From Laceyella putida (GTDB lineage Bacteria > Bacillota > Bacilli > Thermoactinomycetales > Thermoactinomycetaceae), in the NCBI RefSeq assembly GCF_042665195.1, contig NZ_JBHTBW010000047.1, positions 62,001-126,000 on the forward strand: a DNA stretch of 64,000 nucleotides, given 5' to 3'. This document shows, one piece after another, positions 26,845 to 34,557 of this stretch. The notes under the pieces are model-generated. The model was not told the DNA's origin, did no database searches, and was given only the letters and a program-made list of their open reading frames with translations. A program made the translations under genes and the position numbers. How positions within the stretch are numbered: position 1 is the stretch's first letter; each line of letters starts with the position of its first letter.

Positions 26845-28002
26845 ATGTTGGATTTTGATCTGGAAATGGAACAAATAGCCCAGATTAAAGTTATCGGTGT
26901 TGGCGGTGGCGGTAGCAATGCGGTTAACCGTATGATTGATGCGGGAGTGCAAGGGGTCGAATTCATCGCGGTCAATACCGATGCCCAAGCACTCAGTCGT
27001 GCGAAAGCTCCCATCCGCTTGCAAATCGGGGAAAAATTGACCCGAGGCCTGGGGGCGGGCGCGAAGCCGGAAATTGGAAAGAAGGCGGCAGAGGAAAGCC
27101 GGGAACAACTGGAAAACGTGCTGAAAGGCGCAGACATGGTGTTTGTCACCGCTGGCATGGGTGGTGGAACAGGCACAGGGGCGGCCCCTGAAATCGCATT
27201 GATTGCCCGCGAATTGGGTGCGCTCACGGTCGGGGTGGTTACCAAACCCTTTACCTTTGAAGGCAAACGGCGGGCGAGTCAAGCGGAGCAAGGCGTAGCT
27301 TCTTTAAAGGAGAATGTGGACACCCTAATCGTCATTCCCAACGACCGCTTGCTGGAAATCGTGGATAAGAATACCCCCATGTTGGAAGCATTCCGTGAAG
27401 CGGACAATGTATTGCGCCAAGGGGTTCAAGGGATTTCCGATTTGATCGCGGTTCCTGGCTTGATCAACTTGGACTTTGCCGATGTGCGTACCATCATGAC
27501 CGAACGGGGTTCCGCTTTGATGGGAATCGGTTCGGCGACAGGCGAGAGCCGCGCGGCCGAAGCGGCGAAAAAGGCGATTTGCAGCCCGCTTTTGGAAACA
27601 TCGATCAATGGGGCGCGTGGAGTCTTAATGAATATTACGGGTGGAACCAACCTAAGCTTATATGAAGTATACGAAGCGGCCGATATTGTGACGCAAGCCT
27701 CCCATGCAGAAGTGAATATGATCTTTGGTGCAGTAATCAATGAAGAGTTAAAAGATGAGATTATGGTGACCGTGATCGCGACGGGGTTTGATCATGAGCA
27801 ACAAGAGAAACATATATCGGTGCAACCACCCAAATCGAACAAACCGATCTTCGGAAACCAGCAAACGCAAAAAGAAGAGTCGGTCTTCTCCCCGTTCAGC
27901 CGGGTGGAAAAAGAAACGAAGCCGAACAACAACAATGATTTTATTGATCCATACGGTCACTTGGAAGTGCCGACCTTCTTGCGCAACCGCAAAAATAAAT
28001 AG
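26845..28002 (+). CDS. ftsZ: Cell division GTPase FtsZ
   Basis: Tubulin homologue that forms the Z ring. 385 aa; ATG 26845 follows GGAGGG. GVGGGGSNAVNRM, NTDAQAL, the GTP signature GGGTGTGAAPEIA, VVTKPFTFEGKRR, NDRLLE and DFADVRTIM form the core. A Gln/Asn/Lys linker (about 320-365) leads to the C-terminal peptide LEVPTFLRNR, which binds FtsA and SepF. sepF is encoded downstream at 32973. A strong terminator follows. Confidence 0.97.
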   Translation: MLDFDLEMEQIAQIKVIGVGGGGSNAVNRMIDAGVQGVEFIAVNTDAQALSRAKAPIRLQIGEKLTRGLGAGAKPEIGKKAAEESREQLENVLKGADMVFVTAGMGGGTGTGAAPEIALIARELGALTVGVVTKPFTFEGKRRASQAEQGVASLKENVDTLIVIPNDRLLEIVDKNTPMLEAFREADNVLRQGVQGISDLIAVPGLINLDFADVRTIMTERGSALMGIGSATGESRAAEAAKKAICSPLLETSINGARGVLMNITGGTNLSLYEVYEAADIVTQASHAEVNMIFGAVINEELKDEIMVTVIATGFDHEQQEKHISVQPPKSNKPIFGNQQTQKEESVFSPFSRVEKETKPNNNNDFIDPYGHLEVPTFLRNRKNK

Positions 28003-28022
28003 AAGTGAAAAAGCAAGTGGAT

Positions 28023-28050
28023 GAGATACCCAAAGGGTATCTCTTTTTTA
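28023..28050 (+). terminator. Terminator of the ftsAZ unit
   Basis: A 9-bp perfect stem, GAGATACCC with GGGTATCTC, around AAA and followed by TTTTTT. Confidence 0.93.
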
Positions 28051-28206
28051 TTTCCGTTGAGGTTTTCCGAAACCAAAGGGCTTTGACCACAGCTTTTCAA
28101 GCGAACACATGTTCGATAACGGTGTGGACCAAGAGAAGCACGCTCCGGATGTTTGGCTTTTACGCTGCCAATATTGTTTTTGCGCATCCACTATAAATGT
28201 CAGCCA

Positions 28207-28274
28207 TTCGACGAAAGATGCCAAAGAACCAATGCAAGATGTGACAGACTTTGATCAAAGGCTTGAGGTATACT
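28207..28274 (+). promoter_or_regulatory. Spo0A-type spoIIG promoter with 22-bp spacer
   Basis: A -35-like GTGACA (28241-28246) and a -10 TATACT (28269-28274) are separated by exactly 22 bp. This spacing is too long for normal sigma-A use and is a known peculiarity of the B. subtilis spoIIG promoter, which needs phosphorylated Spo0A. Two 6-of-7 matches to the 0A box TGNCGAA lie upstream: TTCGACG (28207, reverse orientation) and TGCCAAA (28219). The rest of the gap 28051-28304 holds nothing recognisable. Confidence 0.65.
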
Positions 28275-28304
28275 GATCTCACTTCATACAGAAGGGGGAA
28301 AAGC

Positions 28305-29249
28305 ATGGTTGTCTATGCCGATATGATTTTCCTCCTCAACGGAACCATCGATTTTCTGCTCTTGTGGTTAACGGCGGGGATTCGCAAGCAACCGGCCAAA
28401 ATTTGGCGATTGCTTTTCGCCGCGGGGTTGGGAGGCGCTTATTCCATGTTGCACCTATGGCCCCAATTTGCCTTGGCGTTTTTTTTCCCTGTCAAAATCC
28501 TCATTTCGTTGGTGATGGTGTGGATGGCGTATGGATTTCATCATCCCTTGGCCTATTTCCGCAATCTCGGCGTCTTTTATCTGGTATGCTTTGTCGCCGG
28601 AGGAGCGATGATTGCTTTCCATTATGTGATGACGGGAGACAGCCAGGTGGCGGGAGGTATTTTCTTTACGCGGACAGCGGAAGGATGGGGGTCTCCGGTG
28701 TCGTGGGCACTCATTTTGTTTGGCTTTCCTCTTGTATGGCTGTACACCAAGCTCTCATTGGGGTCGTTAAAGGAAAATCAGCGAGTGCAACAGTATCTGA
28801 CCCAAGTTCGGATTCATCTGGCCCAGCACCAGAAAGAATGCACGGGTTTGGTTGATACAGGGAATCAACTGCGTGATCCCATTACACGGACACCTGTGAT
28901 GATCGTGGAACTGGAGTCCCTGAAAGAGTGGTTTCCGGAAGAGCTGAAACAGATGCTACTCCAACATGATTGGGAAGAAGGTTGGAGCCGGCTTCCCGCG
29001 GATTGGATGAGAAGAATCCGGGTCGTCCCTTACCGGGCAGCGGGAAAAAACAATGAGATGATGATCGCAATTAAACCGGATTACGTGGAAATTTTGCAGG
29101 AAGAGGATTGGCATAAAGTTGAGAAAATTCTCATAGGTATAGATGTCGGACGTCTTTCGTCTGACGGAACTTACCAAGCGATTATTCATCCGTCTTGTTA
29201 CGCTCTGGAGCCGAAGGAAGGGAGAGAAAAAATCGTTGGGGGGGTATGA
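28305..29249 (+). CDS. spoIIGA: Pro-sigma-E processing protease SpoIIGA
   Basis: Membrane aspartic protease that activates pro-sigma-E in the mother cell after a signal from SpoIIR. 314 aa (B. subtilis about 309). ATG 28305 follows AGAAGGGGG. Five hydrophobic segments fill the first half (about 1-155), beginning VVYADMIFLLNGTIDFLLLW. The soluble half carries the active-site motif LVDTGNQLRDP with the catalytic Asp at about 184. Its stop overlaps an upstream candidate start of sigE. Confidence 0.94.
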   Translation: MVVYADMIFLLNGTIDFLLLWLTAGIRKQPAKIWRLLFAAGLGGAYSMLHLWPQFALAFFFPVKILISLVMVWMAYGFHHPLAYFRNLGVFYLVCFVAGGAMIAFHYVMTGDSQVAGGIFFTRTAEGWGSPVSWALILFGFPLVWLYTKLSLGSLKENQRVQQYLTQVRIHLAQHQKECTGLVDTGNQLRDPITRTPVMIVELESLKEWFPEELKQMLLQHDWEEGWSRLPADWMRRIRVVPYRAAGKNNEMMIAIKPDYVEILQEEDWHKVEKILIGIDVGRLSSDGTYQAIIHPSCYALEPKEGREKIVGGV

Positions 29250-29251
29250 GG

Positions 29252-29974
29252 ATGTTGGTTAAGTGGAGACTGGCGGTCCAATTGTTTTGGTATCGCCTGC
29301 TCATGCAAATGGGTTTGAAAGGGGAAGAGGTTTATTATATTGGTGGAAGTGAGGCATTGCCTCCGCCCCTGACCCGGGAGGAAGAAGAGCATTTATTGGA
29401 ACGATTGCCGGGTGGGGATTCCGCCGTAAGGGCCATGCTGATTGAGCGCAATCTCCGATTGGTTGTATATATTGCGCGGAAGTTTGAAAACACGGGGATT
29501 CATATCGAAGATTTGGTCTCGATTGGGACGATTGGTCTCATTAAGGCCGTCAATACCTTTGATCCCACTAAAAAAATCAAATTGGCCACTTACGCATCCC
29601 GGTGCATTGAAAATGAAATCCTCATGTTCTTGCGACGCAATAATAAAATTCGCTCAGAAGTATCGTTTGATGAGCCGCTCAATACAGATTATGATGGCAA
29701 TGAGCTATTGTTGTCAGATGTTTTGGGCACAGAAAATGATACGATCTATCGCGATATAGAAGATGAGGTGGATCGAAAGATTTTACGCACCGCCCTCTCA
29801 AATCTATCAGACCGCGAGCGGAAAATCATGGAGCTCCGCTTTGGCTTAAATGGCGGGGAAGAGAAGACCCAGAAGGATGTCGCTGACATGCTTGGGATAT
29901 CTCAGTCTTATATTTCTCGATTGGAGAAAAGAATTATTAAGAGATTGCGTAAAGAATTCAATAAAATGGTTTAA
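29252..29974 (+). CDS. sigE: RNA polymerase sigma-E precursor
   Basis: Early mother-cell sigma factor, 240 aa (B. subtilis 239). ATG 29252 gives the best spacing to the G-run at 29238-29244; ATG 29246, which overlaps the spoIIGA stop, would add two residues. The first about 28 residues (MLVKWRLAVQLFWYRLLMQM...) are the membrane-associated pro-sequence, removed by SpoIIGA near VYYIGGSEALPPP. Region 2 contains GTIGLIKAVNTFDP and KLATYASRCIENEILM. Region 4 has KDVADMLGISQSYISRLEKR as the -35-binding helix-turn-helix. Read-through from sigE into sigG is possible because no terminator was found between them. Confidence 0.96.
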   Translation: MLVKWRLAVQLFWYRLLMQMGLKGEEVYYIGGSEALPPPLTREEEEHLLERLPGGDSAVRAMLIERNLRLVVYIARKFENTGIHIEDLVSIGTIGLIKAVNTFDPTKKIKLATYASRCIENEILMFLRRNNKIRSEVSFDEPLNTDYDGNELLLSDVLGTENDTIYRDIEDEVDRKILRTALSNLSDRERKIMELRFGLNGGEEKTQKDVADMLGISQSYISRLEKRIIKRLRKEFNKMV

Positions 29975-29985
29975 TTTCCTTCTCA

Positions 29986-30013
29986 TTATAAATTTCCATC
30001 CTCAGGACATAAT
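29986..30013 (+). promoter_or_regulatory. Possible sigma-F promoter for sigG
   Basis: GGACATAAT (30005-30013) fits the sigma-F -10 pattern GGnnAnnnT. TTATA (29986-29990) is a 4-of-5 match to the -35 GYWTA with a 14-base gap. B. subtilis sigG is known to be transcribed by sigma-F in the forespore. Confidence 0.4.
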
Positions 30014-30040
30014 GTAGATTAGTTCCATCCTGAGGAGGGG
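30000..30040 (+). promoter_or_regulatory. Hairpin able to cover the sigG ribosome binding site
   Basis: CCTCAGG (30000-30006) is the exact inverse complement of CCTGAGG (30029-30035), which overlaps the start of the ribosome site GAGGAGGGG (30032-30040). The arms lie inside a 14-base direct repeat, TTCCATCCTnAGGA, at 29994 and 30023. In a transcript reading through from sigE the hairpin could form. In a transcript from the proposed sigma-F -10, the 5' arm would lie upstream of the start and be absent. Confidence 0.6.
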
Positions 30041-30045
30041 AATTC

Positions 30046-30822
30046 ATGGCGCGAAACAAAGTGGAGATATGTGGCGTTGATACATCCAAACTCCCCGTTC
30101 TCAAAAATCAGGAGATGCGGGTGTTGTTTCAACAGCTGCAAGCGGGTGATCGTTCAGCGCGCGAACAACTGGTCAATGGCAATCTACGCTTGGTATTGAG
30201 CGTGATCCAACGCTTTAACAATAGAGGAGAATGCGTGGATGACCTGTTTCAGGTGGGTTGCATCGGGTTGATGAAAGCGATTGACAATTTTGATCTGAGC
30301 CAGAATGTAAAATTTTCTACTTATGCCGTTCCCATGATTATTGGCGAAATCAGAAGATATTTACGCGATAACAACCCGATCCGCGTATCGCGTTCACTGC
30401 GAGACATTGCTTACAAAGCGCTGCAAGTTCGAGATACATTGACTAATCAACATTCACGTGAACCCACGATTTTGGAAATTTCACGTGTTTTGAATGTACC
30501 GAAAGAAGATGTGGTCTTCGCACTCGATGCGATACAAGATCCTGTTTCTTTGTTTGAACCAGTGTATCAGGATGGGGGCGATCCCATTTTCGTCATGGAT
30601 CAATTGAGTGATGAGAAGACGAAAGACGCCCAATGGTTGGAAGAAATCGCCTTGAAAGAAGCGATGGGGAAATTGAATGACAGGGAAAAGATAATTTTAT
30701 CCATGCGTTTCTTCGAAGGCAAGACTCAGATGGAAGTGGCGGAAGAGATCGGCATTTCACAAGCTCAAGTCTCTCGCTTAGAGAAAGCTGCCATATCCCA
30801 AATGAATAGATTTATTAATTAA
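30046..30822 (+). CDS. sigG: Late forespore sigma factor sigma-G
   Basis: Directs late gene expression in the forespore. 258 aa (B. subtilis 260). The N-terminus MARNKVEICGVDTSKLPVL is the sigma-G-specific leader. Region 2 has LFQVGCIGLMKAIDNFDLS and KFSTYAVPMIIGEIRRYLRDN; region 3 has VSRSLRD; region 4 has MEVAEEIGISQAQVSRLEK. The ribosome site is strong (TGAGGAGGGG) but can be paired in a leader hairpin. A terminator closes the spoIIG-sigG region. Confidence 0.96.
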   Translation: MARNKVEICGVDTSKLPVLKNQEMRVLFQQLQAGDRSAREQLVNGNLRLVLSVIQRFNNRGECVDDLFQVGCIGLMKAIDNFDLSQNVKFSTYAVPMIIGEIRRYLRDNNPIRVSRSLRDIAYKALQVRDTLTNQHSREPTILEISRVLNVPKEDVVFALDAIQDPVSLFEPVYQDGGDPIFVMDQLSDEKTKDAQWLEEIALKEAMGKLNDREKIILSMRFFEGKTQMEVAEEIGISQAQVSRLEKAAISQMNRFIN

Positions 30823-30858
30823 ACCAATTGAATAAAGAATAAATCAAAGGTTGTCCGC

Positions 30859-30886
30859 AAGCCCAATCTTCATGATTGGGCTTTTG
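30859..30886 (+). terminator. Terminator after sigG
   Basis: A 10-bp stem AAGCCCAATC with GATTGGGCTT, loop TTCAT, and a T-rich tail. Confidence 0.88.
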
Positions 30887-30967
30887 TGTTGAATTCGGCT
30901 GTACATTTGCACCGGAACCCACATATATATAAAAAGAAACCTGCGTTCGGAGAGGGGAGGCGACGAC

Positions 30968-31279
30968 ATGAAAATTTCGGAGTTGCAGGCGAAAGATGTC
31001 GTAAACATTGCGGATGGTCGCAAATTGGGTCAAATCTATGACTTGGATTTGGATTTGCGGCGCGGGGTGATTAATGCGATCGTCGTACCGGGGGAAAGCA
31101 AGTGGTTTGGCTTTGTCAGCAGTGGGCACGAATGGGTGATCCCGTGGCGGCAAATTGTGAAAATCGGGTCGGATGTGATTTTGGTCCGGTTGGAGGAGAA
31201 CGGCGGGCATCAGGGTTACTTTTTGCCTGACGAGGCACAAATTGAATTAACTAAAAGCCAGTTCAAGAAAGGGACCTAA
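30968..31279 (+). CDS. ylmC: YlmC/YmxH family PRC-barrel protein
   Basis: Small protein of 103 aa of the YlmC/YmxH family, common in spore formers but of unknown function. It forms a PRC-barrel-like beta fold; MKISELQAKDVVNIADGRKLG and DLDLDLRRGVINAIVVPG are typical. The family is usually about 80-85 aa; the extra C-terminal residues (about 83-103, polar) look specific to this lineage. AGAGGGGAGG precedes ATG 30968. A TTGCAC ... TATAAA pair about 35 bases upstream has a poor spacer (15), so I do not annotate a promoter. Confidence 0.85.
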   Translation: MKISELQAKDVVNIADGRKLGQIYDLDLDLRRGVINAIVVPGESKWFGFVSSGHEWVIPWRQIVKIGSDVILVRLEENGGHQGYFLPDEAQIELTKSQFKKGT

Positions 31280-31377
31280 CGACTAAGTGGGGACTTAAGT
31301 CGATTCTCCCTTTCGCTTAAACAAAACAACGCCCACTCTGATAGACGCTTTTCCTTTTGGAGTGACCTCCAACTTTG

Positions 31378-31405
31378 TTGACGATGAAAGATATGGTAAT
31401 ATGAT
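31378..31405 (+). promoter_or_regulatory. Sigma-A promoter for the pgeF-ylmE-sepF operon
   Basis: TTGACG (31378-31383), 16-base spacer, TATGAT (31400-31405), 17 bases upstream of the pgeF start. A weak hairpin (CGACTAAGT / ACTTAAGTCG at 31280-31302) after ylmC may end the previous transcript. Confidence 0.6.
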
Positions 31406-31422
31406 ACGAAGGGGGGGAGTGT

Positions 31423-32244
31423 ATGGAACCATTTCAATACCATGATACCAATGTGCCTATTTTTTCATTGACCTCATGGCAAAATCAATTCCCGCACATC
31501 ACCGTCGGGTTTAGTGCGCGAAGAGCGGACGAAGATGCCGACTGTCGCAACTATGCACTCCATGTTGGGGATCGGCCACGCCAAGTCATTGAGAACCGCC
31601 GCCAGCTTAGCGGGGAGCTGGGATTTGCTTTGGCTGCGTGGACATGCGCGGAACAAGTGCATGGCGTACATATTGAACATGTGACCCAAGCGGATCGCGG
31701 CAAGGGAAAAGAAGGGCGGGAGACTGCTTTTCAAGATACGGATGGCCTCTTCACCAGTGAGACAGACGTATTATTGGCTGCCTATTTTGCGGATTGCGTC
31801 CCCTTGTACTTCTATCATCCAACACTTGACCTTATCGGTGTTGCCCATGCCGGCTGGAAAGGGACGGTGGGGCAAATCGGTTCCCTAATGGTTAAACGTT
31901 TTTGCGAACAAGGCGCGAAGCCGGAAGAGATCTTGGTTGCCATCGGTCCCTCCATCGGGCCTTGTTGTTATGAAGTCGATGAGCACGTGATTGGGCCGAT
32001 GCGGAAGGTGATCGCCGATTCGCAAGCGATGGAGCGGATTGCGGTAAATCATATTCCAGGCAGGTGGCAATGCGACTTAAAAACGGCCAATGCGGAAATT
32101 TTTTTGCAAGCGGGGATTTTGCCTGAACATATAACGGTAAGCAAATGGTGTACAAGCTGTGACCATCAGTACTTTTACTCCCATCGTCGGGACAAGGGCA
32201 AAACGGGTCGGATGGTCGCTTGGATCGGAAAGCAGGAAAGGTGA
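31423..32244 (+). CDS. pgeF: YfiH/laccase-domain protein, peptidoglycan editing factor family
   Basis: 273-aa member of the YfiH (Cu-oxidase_4) family; B. subtilis ylmD. Family members act as purine nucleoside phosphorylases/adenosine deaminases in vitro, and in E. coli correct mis-incorporated peptidoglycan precursors (PgeF). Conserved metal-site motifs: QVHG, DGLFTS, ADCVPLYF, GVAHAGWKGTV, GPSIGPCCYEV and C-terminal CTSCDHQYFYSHRRDKGKTGRM. The start ATG 31423 follows a G-rich site (AGGGGGGGAG). First gene of the pgeF-ylmE-sepF run. Confidence 0.88.
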   Translation: MEPFQYHDTNVPIFSLTSWQNQFPHITVGFSARRADEDADCRNYALHVGDRPRQVIENRRQLSGELGFALAAWTCAEQVHGVHIEHVTQADRGKGKEGRETAFQDTDGLFTSETDVLLAAYFADCVPLYFYHPTLDLIGVAHAGWKGTVGQIGSLMVKRFCEQGAKPEEILVAIGPSIGPCCYEVDEHVIGPMRKVIADSQAMERIAVNHIPGRWQCDLKTANAEIFLQAGILPEHITVSKWCTSCDHQYFYSHRRDKGKTGRMVAWIGKQER

Positions 32245-32249
32245 TTCTC

Positions 32250-32951
32250 ATGGACGAATTTGGTAATCGTTGGAAAAAGGTGCAAGAGCGCATACAAGCC
32301 GCTTGCCGGCGGTCCGGTCGTGATCCGCGTGAGATTCAAATGGTGGCCGTCACGAAATACAGTGATGTTGAGGATACCCGCCGAATGCTCGATTTGGGTT
32401 TGAATCATGTGGGGGAAAACAAGGTTCAAGATGCCGTGCCAAAATGGGAAGCGTTGGGTGACCGTGGAACTTGGCATTTTATCGGGCATATGCAACGCAA
32501 CAAAGTGAAAGAGATCATAGGCCGCTTTCAATATTTGCATTCGCTTGACCGCATTTCCCTTGCGGAGGAGATCGATCGCCGGGTTCGTCAAAAAGAAGCG
32601 GAACCGCTATCCTGTTTTTTGCAGGTGAATGTGGCGGGGGAAGAGAGCAAGCACGGAATTTCTCCGCAAGAATTAGAAGAGTTCGCGAAAGAAGTGGCGA
32701 ATTACTCTACTATTGAGATTGTTGGCTTGATGACCATGGCGCCCATTGCGGAAAATCCAGAGGAAGTGCGTCCGGTCTTCCGTGAACTGAAGCGGTTGCA
32801 AAATCAATTACAACGGTTAGACCAGCCCCGTTTACGTGTGCCTCATTTATCTATGGGCATGTCTCAAGATTTTGACATTGCGATTGAAGAAGGGGCTACA
32901 TGGGTCCGGCTTGGATCTGTGCTAGTTGGAGGAGGCAAACGGGGACGGTAG
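32250..32951 (+). CDS. ylmE: PLP homeostasis protein, YggS/PLPBP family
   Basis: 233-aa pyridoxal-phosphate-binding protein with an alanine-racemase-like TIM barrel and no known enzyme activity; family members keep PLP levels in balance. ATG 32250, 5 bp after pgeF. The PLP lysine is in AVTKYS, followed by GENKVQDA, WHFIGHMQRNKVK, VNVAGEESKHG, GLMTMAP and the phosphate-binding LSMGMSQDFDIAIEEGATWVRLGS. Conserved next to sepF across Gram-positives. Confidence 0.92.
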   Translation: MDEFGNRWKKVQERIQAACRRSGRDPREIQMVAVTKYSDVEDTRRMLDLGLNHVGENKVQDAVPKWEALGDRGTWHFIGHMQRNKVKEIIGRFQYLHSLDRISLAEEIDRRVRQKEAEPLSCFLQVNVAGEESKHGISPQELEEFAKEVANYSTIEIVGLMTMAPIAENPEEVRPVFRELKRLQNQLQRLDQPRLRVPHLSMGMSQDFDIAIEEGATWVRLGSVLVGGGKRGR

Positions 32952-32972
32952 CCTTTAAAGGAGGCGAAATCA

Positions 32973-33395
32973 ATGACTTTCATTGAGAAAATCATGGGCT
33001 TTTTCGGTGTGAGCGAAGAAGACGGGCAGTTTGAAGAGGATGAGTTTGATGGTGAAGAAGGGACGAGCCCACCGCTAAAAGGAAGGAGCAACATCGTCTC
33101 ATTGCATACGCAAAAAAACATCCGCCTCGTCTTGTTTGAACCCCGCAGTTATGAAGAATCTCCCGAAATCGCAGATCACTTGAAAAGCCATCGTCCAGTT
33201 GTTGTCAATCTCCAACTTGTGCGCCGCGATCAAGGGGTGCGCATTATCGACTTTTTGAGCGGGACCGTATATGCTTTAGGGGGAAATATACAAAAGTTAG
33301 GCAATAATATTTTCATCTGTACCCCGGCTAATGTGGATATCCAGGGTACGATTACGGATTTCCTAAAAGATGATGAGCTAAAGGATTTGAGGTGA
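32973..33395 (+). CDS. sepF: Cell division protein SepF
   Basis: 140-aa divisome protein that binds the FtsZ tail and the membrane. The N-terminal amphipathic helix (FIEKIMGFFGV) inserts into the membrane, followed by an acidic linker (EEDGQFEEDEFDGEEG) and the compact beta/alpha domain with RPVVVNLQLV, IIDFLSGTVYALGG and IFICTP. Ribosome site AAAGGAGG. SepF can partly replace FtsA in B. subtilis; both are encoded here. Confidence 0.94.
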   Translation: MTFIEKIMGFFGVSEEDGQFEEDEFDGEEGTSPPLKGRSNIVSLHTQKNIRLVLFEPRSYEESPEIADHLKSHRPVVVNLQLVRRDQGVRIIDFLSGTVYALGGNIQKLGNNIFICTPANVDIQGTITDFLKDDELKDLR

Positions 33396-33405
33396 CTAAA
33401 GGCTC

Positions 33406-33666
33406 ATGTTGACATTTCAAGTAGTCAATACAATATTTACGATCTATCGTTTTGTGCTTATCATCTACATCATCGCATCATGGTTGCCACAAGTATATGA
33501 ATCACCAGTGGGTAAACTGCTCTCGCGCTTATCGGAGCCGTACCTCTCCATCTTTCGACGGTTCATTCCGCCGATCGGCTTTATCGACATTTCTCCGATC
33601 GTGGCGTTATTCGCCCTCCACTTCATCGAAGTCGGCATCATGACGATACTGGATTGGGTGATTTGA
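33406..33666 (+). CDS. ylmG: YggT family membrane protein
   Basis: 86-aa membrane protein with two hydrophobic helices (about 5-28 and 62-84) and the loop SEPYLSIFRRFIPPIGFIDISPIVAL, which is the YggT signature. Function is unknown; it is regularly found between sepF and ylmH. Ends overlapping the start of ylmH. Confidence 0.9.
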   Translation: MLTFQVVNTIFTIYRFVLIIYIIASWLPQVYESPVGKLLSRLSEPYLSIFRRFIPPIGFIDISPIVALFALHFIEVGIMTILDWVI

Positions 33667-34457
33667 AAAAGGTGAAACAAGACAACGAAGCTTTATTCAT
33701 GCACTTTCGCCCGGAAGAGCGGTTCCTGGTTGAACGCGCGCTTGACTGGGCATGGAAAGTGGCGCACAAACATCAAACGGTGTTGACGAACTTTCTCGAT
33801 CCACGCGAACGGGAGATTGTGAAAATGGTGGTGCGGCGCGAACCGGATCTCAACCTCTGGTCGGACGGGGGATATGAAGAGGCGGAGCGCCAGCGCGTCT
33901 TGATCGCACCCGATTATGTTGCTGAAGATCTCACTCTATTTGGGCTTGGTTATTTGCGCATAGAAGCAAATAGTGGAAAGAAACTGGAACATCCCGATGT
34001 CTTAGGAGCACTCTTGGGACTGGGGATTAAGCGGGAAAAGTTTGGAGATATCCTTCCTCACGACGCCGGATGCGACTTAGTTGTCGCGTCGGAACTAGGG
34101 GAGCTGATCTCTATGCAAGTTGGACAAATTGGGCGTGAGCATGTTAACATAAGAACGATTACTCGCGATGAACTGGCTCTTCCCACACAAAAGAAGAGGG
34201 TACACACAGTTACGGTTGCTTCTCTACGCATCGATGCCGTACTTGCTGAAGGATTTCGGATCTCTAGGGCAAAGGTAGCGCAACTTATTAAAAGTGGTAA
34301 GTGTAAAGCCAATTTTAAGATGGTAGATCAACCTGATTTTGCGGTTGCGGAAGGGGATCTGCTTTCACTTAGAGGATTTGGCCGGTTATTCGTCGAAAGT
34401 ATTGGCGGCAATACCAAAAAAGGGCGCATTTGGATGAACTTGGTTAAGTTTGAATAA
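33663..34457 (+). CDS. ylmH: YlmH, S4-domain RNA-binding protein
   Basis: 264-aa protein with an N-terminal YlmH-type domain (HFRPEERFLVERALDW, FLDPREREIV) and a C-terminal S4 RNA-binding domain (about 180-245: VASLRIDAVLAEGFRISRAKVAQLIKSGK...). YlmH has been linked in Bacillus to ribosome-associated quality control, binding 50S-peptidyl-tRNA complexes much as RqcP does. The start is uncertain: TTG 33663 overlaps the ylmG stop (TTGA), with TTG 33654 and GTG 33672 as alternatives, and no strong ribosome site for any of them. Confidence 0.88.
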   Translation: MKKVKQDNEALFMHFRPEERFLVERALDWAWKVAHKHQTVLTNFLDPREREIVKMVVRREPDLNLWSDGGYEEAERQRVLIAPDYVAEDLTLFGLGYLRIEANSGKKLEHPDVLGALLGLGIKREKFGDILPHDAGCDLVVASELGELISMQVGQIGREHVNIRTITRDELALPTQKKRVHTVTVASLRIDAVLAEGFRISRAKVAQLIKSGKCKANFKMVDQPDFAVAEGDLLSLRGFGRLFVESIGGNTKKGRIWMNLVKFE

Positions 34458-34557
34458 GTGTCAAGCCTTTTTTGGAGGCCGCTTATAGAATTTCGGGAGG
34501 ATATCTGGTAATATTGTCGAATAGAAGAGATTGCAATTTATCCAGGAGGTGCGGATG

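Noticed and set aside
28005..28196. 63-codon frame after ftsZ
   Set aside because: It spans the ftsZ terminator and has no ribosome site or coding character.
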